A DNA stretch of 64,000 bases from CAYSCZ01 sp964429655 (GTDB taxonomy: Bacteria; Bacteroidota; Bacteroidia; Cytophagales; Cyclobacteriaceae). Positions 26,336-35,520 of the stretch are shown one piece after another. The translations under genes were made by a program, and so were the position numbers. The stretch spans positions 1 to 64,000 of the forward strand of contig CAYSCZ010000001.1 in NCBI GenBank assembly GCA_964429655.1, read 5' to 3'. The notes beneath the pieces were generated by a model, which ran no database searches, had not been told where the DNA came from, and was given only the letters and a program-made list of their open reading frames with translations. How positions within the stretch are numbered: position 1 is the stretch's first letter; the number at the start of each line of letters is the position of its first letter.

Positions 26336-28305
26336 TTGTATGCTTTTTCTCTTCTATACCTGGCCAGTGCCCAAAGTGGGAAGTATTTATCATATCCGTG
26401 GTATTTTAAGTAGAAGACTTTAGGAAAGCCGGGCGCCGTAAATTCAGGATCATACCACAACCCGTCTGAGGATTGATTTTCCATTAGATATTCTATTCCT
26501 TTCTCAACAGCTTCTGACTGTGCTTCTCCTGCGGCCAGCAGTGCCAACAATGCCCAGGAAGTCTGGAAAGCATTACTTTTATATCCAACACCTGAAAAAT
26601 TATAATTTTCATACGTATCATTGTCTTCTCCCCAACCACCGTTTTTCCATTGTTTTGATTTTAACCAGTCAACCGCTTTTCGCACTCTTTGGTCTTCGTT
26701 TCCGATACCAATCTGTTCAAAAGCTATCAACACAGACCAAGTGCCGTAAATATAGTTGGTACCCCATCTTCCAAACCAAGAGCCGTCATTTTCCTGTTCA
26801 ATGGTTAAATATTCAACACAGCGGTCAATTGATTCCTGATATTCCGGATATTGATTAACGATCGCCGCTAAAAACATCAAGCAACGTGCACTTACATCTG
26901 CCGTTGGCGGGTCTAATAATGCCCCGTGATCAGCAAATGGTATTTCATTTAAATAATAATAAGTATTATCAGCATCAAAAGCAGCAAAACCTCCATTTTT
27001 AGATTGTAACCCAACAAGCCAATCAGCTGCCCGCTTTATATTCTCTTTATACCTTTCATCCCCTGATCTGTGCAATACAAAGGCAGCAAACCCTGTGTCA
27101 TCAAGATCAGGGTAATAGTCATTATCATACTGGAAAGCCCATCCGCCCGGTTTAACATCCGGTTGGTAATCCCTCCAATCAGCATTTCCTTCCAAAACTT
27201 GTTTACTTATTAACCATTCCAGTCCTTTTGACGCCGACTCTTCAGCTATAGAATCCCCTACCTCCTGCAATGCTGCTGAAGCAAGCAAAGTATCCCAAAC
27301 CGGGGAGACGCAAGGCTGACAATATGCATCATTTTTATTGACAACCAATAAATTGTCTATGGCTTCCCTGGCTGTTTTGACCAAGTGATGATCTTTCTTA
27401 TACCCTAAAAGCAGCAAAGCCTCATAAGCATTGACCATAGCTGGAAAAATTGCCCCCAGACCTGATAAGCCGTTTAACCTTTCAATAAACCAGTATTCTG
27501 CCTTTCTAATAGCACTTTTTCTGACAAATTTTGGAATTAAAGGTTCCAGATTAAATCCTATTCTTTCCAGGAAAAGGATGATCCTGTTTAGGGAAGACCT
27601 TACCGGGTGGTAATTTCTTTCTTTATCCGGGTCAATGGTGAAAAGTTCTTTGATGTGCACCTGTTTAGGATTTTTTGCAGTGGCTTTCAGGCTGCAAAGT
27701 ATGAATAGTGGAACCATAACTGTTCTGGACCAATAAGACACTTTGCTTACATGGAAAGGAAACCACTTTGGCATATGCATAATTTCCACAGGTATAAATG
27801 GGGCCGCCCTCCATGGCACCTGCTTAAACATTGCCAGGGCAATCCTGGTAAATACATTACACTTGGCTGCACCACCCTTTTCCAAAACAGTTCTTGTTGC
27901 TTTCAGCATGTGTGGCTCATCAATTTCATCACCTGCCATTTTCAAAGCGTAGTAGGCTTTTACTGTACAGCTAATGTCTGTTTTGCCACCAAGGTACAAA
28001 GGCCAGCCACCCTCATCATTCTGTCTTTCCCTTATGTATCTTGCTATTTTTTGTTGTAGAGGTTCATCAATATCCCCAGTAAAATGCATCATCATAATGT
28101 ACTCAGCCGGAATGGTGCAGTCTGCTTCAAGCTCATAACACCAATGTCCGTCATTTTTATGTTGACGTGCGATCAACCCATTTCTGCCTTTTTCTATGGA
28201 AATGTCTAATGGACTTGATGGATTTTCGGCTAAAACCGTATCCAGTTTGTTCTTTAATTCCGAGATATCTTGTTCCAAATTTTCAAATTTCATCATGAAC
28301 ATCAT
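26332..28305 (-). CDS. shc: Squalene-hopene cyclase
   Basis: 657-residue class II triterpene cyclase that turns squalene into hopene/hopanol at the membrane. The catalytic acid motif is Asp-Leu-Asp-Asp at 400-403 (YYPDLDDTGFA). Repeated QW-type motifs are visible (RQNDEGGWPLYLGG, QSKNGGFAAFD, QENDGSWFGRWG, QWKNGGWGED, NQSSDGLWYD). GTNYIYGTWSVL matches the conserved C-terminal region. It overlaps the genes on both sides by 4 bp, so squalene synthase, cyclase and HpnG form a tightly coupled operon. It lacks a signal peptide, as is normal for this monotopic enzyme. Also called hpnF. Confidence 0.97.
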   Translation of the reverse strand: MMFMMKFENLEQDISELKNKLDTVLAENPSSPLDISIEKGRNGLIARQHKNDGHWCYELEADCTIPAEYIMMMHFTGDIDEPLQQKIARYIRERQNDEGGWPLYLGGKTDISCTVKAYYALKMAGDEIDEPHMLKATRTVLEKGGAAKCNVFTRIALAMFKQVPWRAAPFIPVEIMHMPKWFPFHVSKVSYWSRTVMVPLFILCSLKATAKNPKQVHIKELFTIDPDKERNYHPVRSSLNRIILFLERIGFNLEPLIPKFVRKSAIRKAEYWFIERLNGLSGLGAIFPAMVNAYEALLLLGYKKDHHLVKTAREAIDNLLVVNKNDAYCQPCVSPVWDTLLASAALQEVGDSIAEESASKGLEWLISKQVLEGNADWRDYQPDVKPGGWAFQYDNDYYPDLDDTGFAAFVLHRSGDERYKENIKRAADWLVGLQSKNGGFAAFDADNTYYYLNEIPFADHGALLDPPTADVSARCLMFLAAIVNQYPEYQESIDRCVEYLTIEQENDGSWFGRWGTNYIYGTWSVLIAFEQIGIGNEDQRVRKAVDWLKSKQWKNGGWGEDNDTYENYNFSGVGYKSNAFQTSWALLALLAAGEAQSEAVEKGIEYLMENQSSDGLWYDPEFTAPGFPKVFYLKYHGYDKYFPLWALARYRREKAYK

Positions 28306-29387
28306 TCATTTACAGTATTAAAGGGAACTTTACGACCTGCGAAGCTAAATAGTAAATTTAATACAGTATCATACTTTGCAAACAGATTGGAAGCAATTAT
28401 TACTTGCTTGACCTGATTGCGGGATATTTTTACTTGTTGGCTGTTTGTATAATCAAGATTTGATTGAATTTTATCAAGATTAATTATTGCCATCCACAAA
28501 GCCCAAAGGCAAAATTTTCTCACCCCGGTTTCTCTGCTGGGCAATAATGTAGTATACTTCATTGCATTTTTTAGATGCCCGTGAGCAACACCTACTAATT
28601 GACTTATCCCATGCTGAAAGTTTATAGTGTTTCCTGTTTCTTTTAATTTAGCTAAATCATACCCATAACTCTTAAAGATATCTTTAGGTAGCCAGCATAC
28701 GTTTCTTTCAGCATCATCCCATACATCTTTCAGGATATTGGTCATTTGCAGGCCCTGTCCAAATGATACGGCAAGCTTCATTACCTCTTCTTTTCTTTCA
28801 TTAAATTCAGGTATATGTAGGCAAAAAAGTTCCGTGAGCATCTCTCCAACTACACCTGCAACATAATAACAATACTTGTCCATCATTTTCATATCCTTTA
28901 GGCCCACAGAGACATCTTGTTGTTGAAAAAATGCCATGCCCTCAGACATTATTTCCACACATCTTGCCAAAGCCTGCTTTTCATTTTCATCAAATTCCCG
29001 GGTGATCTCCATTACCCTGGGCATCATGTGAATAAGCTCATGCTCCATTGGTATGGTGCTTTCTGATAGTAAAGGAGCCAGGGCCCTTGAAAAATCCTCA
29101 ACATTTGTAAAGTTCTTTACAATATCAGAAAACCAATTACAGTATTCTTGTTTTTGTGAAGCACTGAGGTTAGGTTCGTCCTCCACTGTGTCTACAATAC
29201 GACACAGAAGATATGCATTTGAAATAACATATCTTAACCGGTCAGGAAGTTGTGGAATGGTTAATGCAAAGGTCCTTGAGACACCTATCAATAGGGTTTG
29301 TTGAAAACTAAAGTTATCCTGATCGTTGTATTTATCGTAGAGAGAATTTGTGGGAGTTGGATTTGGTTCAGATATGTTATGTTTCAT
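28302..29387 (-). CDS. Squalene synthase (squalene/phytoene synthase family)
   Basis: 361 residues: VSRTFALTIPQLPDRLRYVISNAYLLCRIVDTVED contains the first Asp-rich site. The YCYYVAGVVGEMLTELF helix and the second Asp-rich site MTNILKDVWDDAERNVCWLP follow. The SRTFAL opening and length resemble one-enzyme squalene synthases (2 FPP to squalene) more than the HpnC/HpnD pair, and no hpnC, hpnD or hpnE gene is nearby. It heads the leftward operon with shc and hpnG. A 133-bp divergent gap separates it from ispH. Phytoene synthesis is the less likely alternative. Confidence 0.87.
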   Translation of the reverse strand: MKHNISEPNPTPTNSLYDKYNDQDNFSFQQTLLIGVSRTFALTIPQLPDRLRYVISNAYLLCRIVDTVEDEPNLSASQKQEYCNWFSDIVKNFTNVEDFSRALAPLLSESTIPMEHELIHMMPRVMEITREFDENEKQALARCVEIMSEGMAFFQQQDVSVGLKDMKMMDKYCYYVAGVVGEMLTELFCLHIPEFNERKEEVMKLAVSFGQGLQMTNILKDVWDDAERNVCWLPKDIFKSYGYDLAKLKETGNTINFQHGISQLVGVAHGHLKNAMKYTTLLPSRETGVRKFCLWALWMAIINLDKIQSNLDYTNSQQVKISRNQVKQVIIASNLFAKYDTVLNLLFSFAGRKVPFNTVNE

Positions 29388-29520
29388 TATTTAACAATTT
29401 GTTAAAGAAAAATATTAAAGCAATAACTTGCTCTATTATAATTTTTGAGCCTAAATTTTTGCGATATTTTCAACAAAAATAATATTATTTTATCGCTGTG
29501 TATTTTTTAGCTATAATTTA

Positions 29521-30498
29521 ATGAATTCCATGCAAATACTACTAGCCCAACCCAGAGGCTTTTGCGCGGGTGTTGTAAGAGCAATTGATATTGTGGAATC
29601 AGCACTTCTATCTTATGGACCGCCAGTATATGTATTACATGAAATTGTACATAACCAACGTGTCCTCGATAACCTTCAAAGAAAGGGTGCTATTTTTTTA
29701 GAAGAGATTGAAGATATTCCGGATGGTAGCATCGTAATATTCAGTGCCCATGGAGTATCAAGAAAAAAGGAGTTAATAGCAGAGCGAAAGTCACTTAAAG
29801 TAGTGGACGCCACCTGTCCTCTGGTTTCTAAAGTCCATAAAGAGGTAGCCATCCATGCGAAAAATAATCGTGAAGTTATTGTTGTCGGGCATGCTAACCA
29901 TGTGGAAGTTCAGGGTACCCTTGGAAGATATGAAGGCAACAAGGAAAAAAATATTTATGTGGTTGAATCTGAAGAAGATGTTGACAATTTATCCATAGAG
30001 AACCCGCAAAATTTAGGATATGTCACCCAGACAACATTATCCATACATGATACAAAAAATATTATCAACGCATTAAAGAAAAGGTTCCCGAAGATAAAAG
30101 GGCCTAATAAAGATGATATATGTTATGCTTCACATAACAGACAGAACGCAGTTATAGAAATGGCAAACACTATTGATTTACTGTTAGTTGTAGGAGCCAA
30201 AAATAGTTCAAACTCCAATAGGTTACGAGAAGTTGGTGATAGTTTCAATGTTAAAAGTTTTCTTATTCAGCATGCTGGTGAGATTGCAGAGGATTGGTTT
30301 AGTGATGATGTAAAACAGATTGGTATTACGGCAGGTGCATCAACACCAAACGAACTAGTCGATGAAGTTATTAATAAATTAAGGACTATGGGAGAAACGA
30401 ATATTGTGGAAATGGAATACGTTTCGGAAAATGTGTATTTCCCTTTACCAGATGCATTAAAGCTAACTAATGAGAAAGAAGCTTTAAACAATAATTAA
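29521..30498 (+). CDS. ispH: 4-hydroxy-3-methylbut-2-enyl diphosphate reductase
   Basis: 325 residues with the three Fe-S cysteines at Cys15 (PRGFCAGV), Cys99 (DATCPLV) and Cys201 (DDICYAS), at normal spacing. Also present are LHEIVHN, FSAHGVS and TAGASTPNELV. It catalyses the last step of the MEP pathway, producing IPP and DMAPP in the cytosol. It reads together with hpnH (49-bp gap); an ispH-hpnH neighbourhood is known from other hopanoid producers. This placement ties precursor supply to hopanoid output. Confidence 0.97.
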   Translation: MNSMQILLAQPRGFCAGVVRAIDIVESALLSYGPPVYVLHEIVHNQRVLDNLQRKGAIFLEEIEDIPDGSIVIFSAHGVSRKKELIAERKSLKVVDATCPLVSKVHKEVAIHAKNNREVIVVGHANHVEVQGTLGRYEGNKEKNIYVVESEEDVDNLSIENPQNLGYVTQTTLSIHDTKNIINALKKRFPKIKGPNKDDICYASHNRQNAVIEMANTIDLLLVVGAKNSSNSNRLREVGDSFNVKSFLIQHAGEIAEDWFSDDVKQIGITAGASTPNELVDEVINKLRTMGETNIVEMEYVSENVYFPLPDALKLTNEKEALNNN

Positions 30499-30547
30499 TT
30501 CTGTATACTATAATATATTTGTAATCATTTAAAATAAAAATAACGTT

Positions 30548-31675
30548 ATGGCGGTACCTTTAAGGCAGCAAGCAAAAGTAGCTAGTTACATCATTGGCAA
30601 AAAGTTAAAAGGAAAAAAGAAGTACCCACTGGTATTAATGCTTGAACCATTGTTCCAATGCAACCTAGCTTGTGCAGGATGCGGTAAGATATCATACGAA
30701 AATCATATTCTAAAAAGACGGATGAGTGCTGAAGACGCGCTTCATGCAGTCGATGAGTGCGGGGCTCCTATGGTTTCAATTCCTGGCGGTGAGCCTTTAA
30801 TTCATAAAGAAATTGACAAAATAGTTAACGGCATTATAGCAAGAAAGAAATACGTGTACCTGTGCACCAACGCCGTCATGCTAAAGCGTAAAATGGACCT
30901 TTTTAAGCCTTCCCATTATCTTACTTTTAGCATTCACCTGGATGGACTGAGAGAAAGACACGATGAGTCGGTTTGCAAAGAGGGTGTTTTTGATGTTGCT
31001 GTAGAAGCTATCAAGCAAGCCCTTGACAGAGGGTTTAGAGTAACAGCCAACTGCACACTTTTTAATGGGGAAAACCCTAAAGAAGTAGCAGATTTCTTTG
31101 ATTACGCCATGGAACTGGGGGTAGAAGGAATCACGGTATCTCCTGGTTACAGCTACGAAATGGCACCTAAACAAGATGTTTTTATCCCCAGAAAGCAAAG
31201 CAAGGAATTGTTCAGAGAGATATTTAAACATGGTAAGAAGCGTAAATCCAAATGGAATTTCAATCAGTCAGACCTATTCCTTGATTTCCTAAATGGTAAT
31301 CAAACGTATGAATGTACGCCATGGAGCATGCCTACTTACAATATTTTTGGATGGCAAAAACCCTGTTATCTCCTGGTTAATGAAGGTTATGCTAAAAGCT
31401 TCAAAGAACTGATGGAAGATACGAACTGGGATAACTATGGTACAGGTAAAAACCCTAAATGTGATAACTGTATGGCACACTGCGGGTATGAAGGTACTGC
31501 TGCAGAAGATTCCTTTAAAAATCCATTGAAGCTTCTTAACCTTATGGTGAAAGGTATTAAAACAGAAGGAGAGATGGCCCCGGAGTTACCAGTAAAATAT
31601 GACAAGTCCAAAGTTAAGCGCACTTTACTGGATGACCCTACCATGCCAGTTATCAAAAAAGATAAAGTTGCCTGA
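30548..31675 (+). CDS. hpnH: Adenosyl-hopene transferase HpnH (radical SAM)
   Basis: 375 residues. The radical-SAM cluster motif CNLACAGC (Cys38, 42, 45; CxxxCxxC) is followed by PMVSIPGGEPLIHKEI and, near the C-terminus, further cysteines (CDNCMAHCGYEGTA). The opening MAVPLRQQAKVASYIIGKKL resembles HpnH. HpnH adds a 5'-deoxyadenosyl radical to diploptene, forming adenosylhopane, the gateway to C35 hopanoids. TATATTTG at 30514-30521 resembles a -7 element but no TTG is at the right distance. A strong terminator follows the gene. Confidence 0.95.
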   Translation: MAVPLRQQAKVASYIIGKKLKGKKKYPLVLMLEPLFQCNLACAGCGKISYENHILKRRMSAEDALHAVDECGAPMVSIPGGEPLIHKEIDKIVNGIIARKKYVYLCTNAVMLKRKMDLFKPSHYLTFSIHLDGLRERHDESVCKEGVFDVAVEAIKQALDRGFRVTANCTLFNGENPKEVADFFDYAMELGVEGITVSPGYSYEMAPKQDVFIPRKQSKELFREIFKHGKKRKSKWNFNQSDLFLDFLNGNQTYECTPWSMPTYNIFGWQKPCYLLVNEGYAKSFKELMEDTNWDNYGTGKNPKCDNCMAHCGYEGTAAEDSFKNPLKLLNLMVKGIKTEGEMAPELPVKYDKSKVKRTLLDDPTMPVIKKDKVA

Positions 31676-31699
31676 CTGATAACGCCACAGAATATTCTT

Positions 31700-31727
31700 A
31701 AGGGAGGTGGTTCCAGCTCCCTTTTTT
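31700..31727 (+). terminator. Rho-independent terminator after hpnH
   Basis: AAGGGAG...CTCCCTT stem (31700-31722) followed by a run of T, 25 bp downstream of the hpnH stop. It closes the ispH-hpnH unit. Between here and the element at 31841 there is only a 19-codon frame (31747-31806, MSYTKDGFISLDKILNAVG) that may be a 5' remnant of a lost gene. Confidence 0.75.
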
Positions 31728-31840
31728 AAATTGATAAAAGACACCCATGAGCTATACAAAAGATGGCTTTATTTCACTTGATAAAATATTGAATGCTGTC
31801 GGGTAATATTTGGAGTGCCCCCGGATATTCGCTCCTTTTT

Positions 31841-32008
31841 AACCCAGATTTGTCATTGGAATTTTGTCATGAAGGGTTAAAGCCCAAAAAATCAGGCACT
31901 TAGGTCGAGGAGGCATAGCATTGCTATGGTGACGAGCCAATAACATGTTAAGTGTCTGATTTAAAGTGATTTATCCATGTAATAGAAAGTCAATGACAAT
32001 TCTGGGTT
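31841..32008 (+). mobile_element. MITE-like inverted-repeat element, copy A (168 bp)
   Basis: Begins AACCCAGATTTGTCATT and ends with the inverse of AACCCAGAATTGTCATT, so the terminal inverted repeats are about 17+ bp with few mismatches. Inside are a second inverted pair (AATCAGGCACTTA / TAAGTGTCTGATT) and a central CATAGCA-TTGCTATG hairpin; the whole can fold as one long imperfect stem. It is nearly identical to copy B at 37627-37795. There is no coding capacity for a transposase, so it is non-autonomous. Target-site duplications could not be fixed. Its right side abuts a coding-like fragment. Confidence 0.85.
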
Positions 32009-32089
32009 TAATTCTTCTTTCAGCTTTTTTAGCTTTTGGATAAGTTCAGCCAGATCCGCCTTTACGCTAAATCCCTGTTTTGAATAAAA
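32009..32089 (-). pseudogene. Truncated coding fragment fused to the element's right end
   Basis: On the minus strand an open frame with protein-like content (SKQGFSVKADLAELIQKLKK, then LKEELNP) runs into the element end and stops inside it. It has no start codon; an in-frame stop lies just upstream at 32090-32092. The amphipathic Lys/Leu/Glu helix does not identify a family. It is best read as an internal piece of a gene broken at the element boundary. Confidence 0.35.
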
Positions 32090-32238
32090 TTACTTTAAGG
32101 TAAATACATACTTGACTTATTGAAAGGTTAATGAACCTTCAGTAGAAACAGCCATTATGTAATAATGTATTTTGCCGCTTAAAATATCTTTTTGTGGTAA
32201 TGATCCATTTTTTTGTAATTTTTCGTAAAGATACGCTC

Positions 32239-34410
32239 ATGAAAAGATTGCTGATATCACTATTGTTATTAATTGTAGTAGCCTGTGGCCAGGTTCGTAA
32301 AGATAATAACACGCTTAATCGATGGAAAGAACACGCTGAAAACATTACCATATTAAGGGATGATTATGGTGTAGCCCATTTATATGGAAAAACTGATGCA
32401 GATGCTGTTTTTGGATTGCTATATGCCCAGTGTGAAGATGACTTCAAACGTGTTGAAAGGAATTATATCTGGGCGATAGGCAGATTAGCAGAAGTGGAAG
32501 GCGAGCAAGCACTTTACAGCGACCTTAGGGCGCGATTGTTTATGACCAGGAATGAAGCCATTGATAATTTTGAAAACAGTCCTCAATGGTTGAAAGACCT
32601 GTGTATTGCTTTTGCTGATGGCATTAATTATTTCCTGCACACCCACCCTGAAGTGAAACCTACTTTATTAACTATGTTCGAGCCATGGATGACCATGTAT
32701 TTTACCGAAGGGTCTATTGGAGGGGATATTGAAAGAGTATCGACAGAAAAGATCAGGGCTTTTTATGAAGACCGTACACTAAAAGAAATACTCTTGAATG
32801 ATGAAAGCATCATTCAAGAACCCAAAGGATCTAACGGCATTGCTATCTCCGGCGAACTAAATAAGTCAGGTAATGCCTTGCTTCTGATCAATCCCCACAC
32901 GACCTTTTATTTTCGGGGTGAATATCATATGGTCAGTGAAGAAGGACTCAATGCTTATGGAGCCGTTACATGGGGACAGTTCTTTATTTACCAGGGATTT
33001 AATGAGCACACAGGATGGATGCATACGTCTACCTACACAGATGTGATTGATGAATTTAAAGAAACCATAGAAAAGAAAGATAATAACCTTTTTTATAGGT
33101 TTGGAGATGAATTGAGACCGGTACAGGTTGATGCAGTCACCTTAAAATATCTGGATGGCGATGTACTAAAAGAGAAGACTTTCCCAACTTTTAAAACCCA
33201 TCATGGCCCTGTGACACATAAAATTGATGGTCAATGGGTTGCCACTGCCCTTATGTGGAACCCTGTGAAGGCCCTTCAACAATCTTATATCCGAACCAAA
33301 CAGAAGAACCTGGAAGGATTTAATGAGATGATGCGTATGCTAACCAACTCCTCAAATAATACAGTTTATGCCGATTCTGAAGGTAATATCGCTTATTATC
33401 ATGGAAACTTTATACCGCGGCGAGACACCACTTTTAATTATACCAAACCTGTTGATGGCAGTGATCCGGCCACAGATTGGGAAGGATTACATCCTCTGGA
33501 GGAAACCATCAGCGTTATTAATCCACCCAACGGATGGGTGCAGAACTGTAATTCAACGCCTTTCACTTCTGCAGCTCAATACAGCCCAAAGCAGTCTGAT
33601 TATCCAGGTTACATGTCTATCGACAGGGAAAATTTCAGAGGGATACATGCGCAGCGTTTACTTGAGAATATGAAAAATATTACGATGGATGGATTGATAG
33701 ATCTTGCGTATGATCCATACCTAACAGCATTTGAAGAAGTAATTCCTGGATTGATTGATGCCTATGATCAATTCAAACCAAATAAAATTGATTATCAAGC
33801 TATTGAGGTATTAAGGAATTGGGACATGAAGACATCTAAAGAGTCAGTAGGGATGACACTGGCTCATTACTACGGCATGACTTTATTGAGAAATGTTGCC
33901 GTCCCTGAAAGTTTAAAAGGTATAGAAAGATTTAATTACTACGGCACCGGATTAACATCAGAGAAAAGGGTAGAGATATTTGCCATGGCACTGGAGCAAC
34001 TCAATATTGATTTCGGAACCTGGAAAATGCCATGGGGGGAGGTTAACCGGTTCCAACGATTATCCGGTGACATCGACATGCAATTTGATGACGATCAACC
34101 CAGTACACCTGTCGGCCTGACCACTGGCAGATGGGGCGCATTGGCAGCCTACGGTATGCGTACAGAGCAGAAAACCAGGAAAATTTATGGTACCAGAGGA
34201 AATAGCTTTGTTGCGGTTGTTGAATTTGGAGACTCTTTAAAAGCTAAAAGTCTATTGGCCGGAGGACAAAGTGGTGATCCTCTATCCCCACATTTCGATG
34301 ACCAGATTGAATTATATGCCAACGGCGAATTTAAAGACGTGGCTTTTTACCGGGAAGATGTTGAAAAACGGGCTGAAGAAACTTATCATCCTGGAGCAAG
34401 AAAACAATAA
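32239..34410 (+). CDS. Penicillin-acylase-family Ntn hydrolase, lipoprotein
   Basis: 723 residues from ATG 32239, chosen because MKRLLISLLLLIVVAC is a clean lipoprotein signal (Cys16); the in-frame ATG 45 bp upstream adds non-signal residues. The S45 nucleophile is Ser198 in PKGSNG, the expected autoproteolysis site that makes alpha and beta chains. Other family features are YGVAHLYGKTDADAVFGLLY and NNTVYADSEGNIAYYHGNFI. It resembles aculeacin/acyl-homoserine-lactone acylases (PvdQ group), which cleave fatty-acyl amides in the periplasm. It is immediately followed by hpnB with no gap, so the two are one operon. The substrate is unknown. Confidence 0.9.
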   Translation: MKRLLISLLLLIVVACGQVRKDNNTLNRWKEHAENITILRDDYGVAHLYGKTDADAVFGLLYAQCEDDFKRVERNYIWAIGRLAEVEGEQALYSDLRARLFMTRNEAIDNFENSPQWLKDLCIAFADGINYFLHTHPEVKPTLLTMFEPWMTMYFTEGSIGGDIERVSTEKIRAFYEDRTLKEILLNDESIIQEPKGSNGIAISGELNKSGNALLLINPHTTFYFRGEYHMVSEEGLNAYGAVTWGQFFIYQGFNEHTGWMHTSTYTDVIDEFKETIEKKDNNLFYRFGDELRPVQVDAVTLKYLDGDVLKEKTFPTFKTHHGPVTHKIDGQWVATALMWNPVKALQQSYIRTKQKNLEGFNEMMRMLTNSSNNTVYADSEGNIAYYHGNFIPRRDTTFNYTKPVDGSDPATDWEGLHPLEETISVINPPNGWVQNCNSTPFTSAAQYSPKQSDYPGYMSIDRENFRGIHAQRLLENMKNITMDGLIDLAYDPYLTAFEEVIPGLIDAYDQFKPNKIDYQAIEVLRNWDMKTSKESVGMTLAHYYGMTLLRNVAVPESLKGIERFNYYGTGLTSEKRVEIFAMALEQLNIDFGTWKMPWGEVNRFQRLSGDIDMQFDDDQPSTPVGLTTGRWGALAAYGMRTEQKTRKIYGTRGNSFVAVVEFGDSLKAKSLLAGGQSGDPLSPHFDDQIELYANGEFKDVAFYREDVEKRAEETYHPGARKQ

Positions 34411-35520
34411 ATGGTTACACTTGGCATAGCGGCACTATTTTTATGGATCATTATTTTTTTCCTGCCTTATTTACCCTGGCTCACTTATGAAAGGTTTGAT
34501 GTAGAAGCTATTACCGCGCCAGAATCTATTGATCTATCCCTTGTATCAGTAATTATACCTGCCCGCAATGAAGAATTGGTGATCAAAACCACGCTACAGC
34601 AAGTGATCAATCAGGGAACTGGTCATAATATTATATTAATCAATGACAATTCTACAGATGCAACGGCTTCCCTGGCCCGGGAACTCAATTATCCAAACCT
34701 GGAAATAATTAATGGTAAACCGCTGCCCAAGGGCTGGAGTGGTAAGCTATGGGCATTAGAGCAGGGTCGGGTAATTGCTGACACGGATTATATTCTGTTG
34801 CTGGATGCTGATATATACATCTACTCTGGCCTGGTAGTCGATCTTTTAAAAAAGATGAATAGAAAGAATATTGATTTTCTATCTTTAATGGCGCATCCGC
34901 CCACAAAGCAATTCTGGGAGCATTTGATAATGCCTGCATTTATTTATTTTTTCAAACTACTTTATCCGTTCAGGTTGGCAAACAGCTCCAATAAGGTAGT
35001 TGCAGCCGCAGCAGGTGGTTGTATCCTGACCAAAACCACAGTATTATCAGCTATTGGTGGATTTGAAGCCCTCAAAGGAGCCTTGATCGACGATTGTACC
35101 CTGGCAAGAAAAGTAAAAGATAAAGGATATAGAACATGGCTGGGCCTAACGCATTCAGCGCATACAGTGAGACCTTATAAAGGACTTAAAGAAATATGGG
35201 ATATGGTTGCTCGCACGGCATACAATCAGCTGCAATATTCACCTGTTTTATTAATGCTATGTACAATGATTATGATATTAGCTTACCTTGTTCCACTAAG
35301 TGCATTATTTTTTGATAAAACTGTTATTTACGGAGGTTTAACATTGATATTAATGTATTTAACCTATCTACCAACCATCTTATTTTACCGAATAAAACTA
35401 TTAAGTCTTTTCTTCATTCCTTTGGTAGGTGCAATGTTCCTTGCGATGACCTGGACTTCTGCCATAAGATATTATAAAGGTGAAAGAATACGATGGAGGG
35501 GGAGGGTTATTAAAAAATAA
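34411..35520 (+). CDS. hpnB: Hopene-associated glycosyltransferase HpnB
   Basis: 369-residue GT2 enzyme. N-terminal helix (2-22), then SVIIPARNEELVI, ILINDNSTDATASLA, LPKGWSGKLWALEQG, the metal-binding DADI, AAAAGGCILTKTTV, GALIDDCTLARKVKDKG and RTAYNQLQYSPVLLM. Several C-terminal membrane helices follow. LPKGWSGKLWA, AAGGC and GALIDDC are characteristic of HpnB. It is thought to glycosylate hopanoid head groups on the cytoplasmic side of the membrane. It is separated from hpnH by element copy A and the acylase gene, and overlaps the convergent esterase gene by 11 bp. Confidence 0.88.
   Translation: MVTLGIAALFLWIIIFFLPYLPWLTYERFDVEAITAPESIDLSLVSVIIPARNEELVIKTTLQQVINQGTGHNIILINDNSTDATASLARELNYPNLEIINGKPLPKGWSGKLWALEQGRVIADTDYILLLDADIYIYSGLVVDLLKKMNRKNIDFLSLMAHPPTKQFWEHLIMPAFIYFFKLLYPFRLANSSNKVVAAAAGGCILTKTTVLSAIGGFEALKGALIDDCTLARKVKDKGYRTWLGLTHSAHTVRPYKGLKEIWDMVARTAYNQLQYSPVLLMLCTMIMILAYLVPLSALFFDKTVIYGGLTLILMYLTYLPTILFYRIKLLSLFFIPLVGAMFLAMTWTSAIRYYKGERIRWRGRVIKK

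Noticed and set aside
28302..29387. Phytoene synthase for carotenoids
   Set aside because: The 4-bp overlap with squalene-hopene cyclase and the SRTFAL-type sequence favour squalene synthesis.
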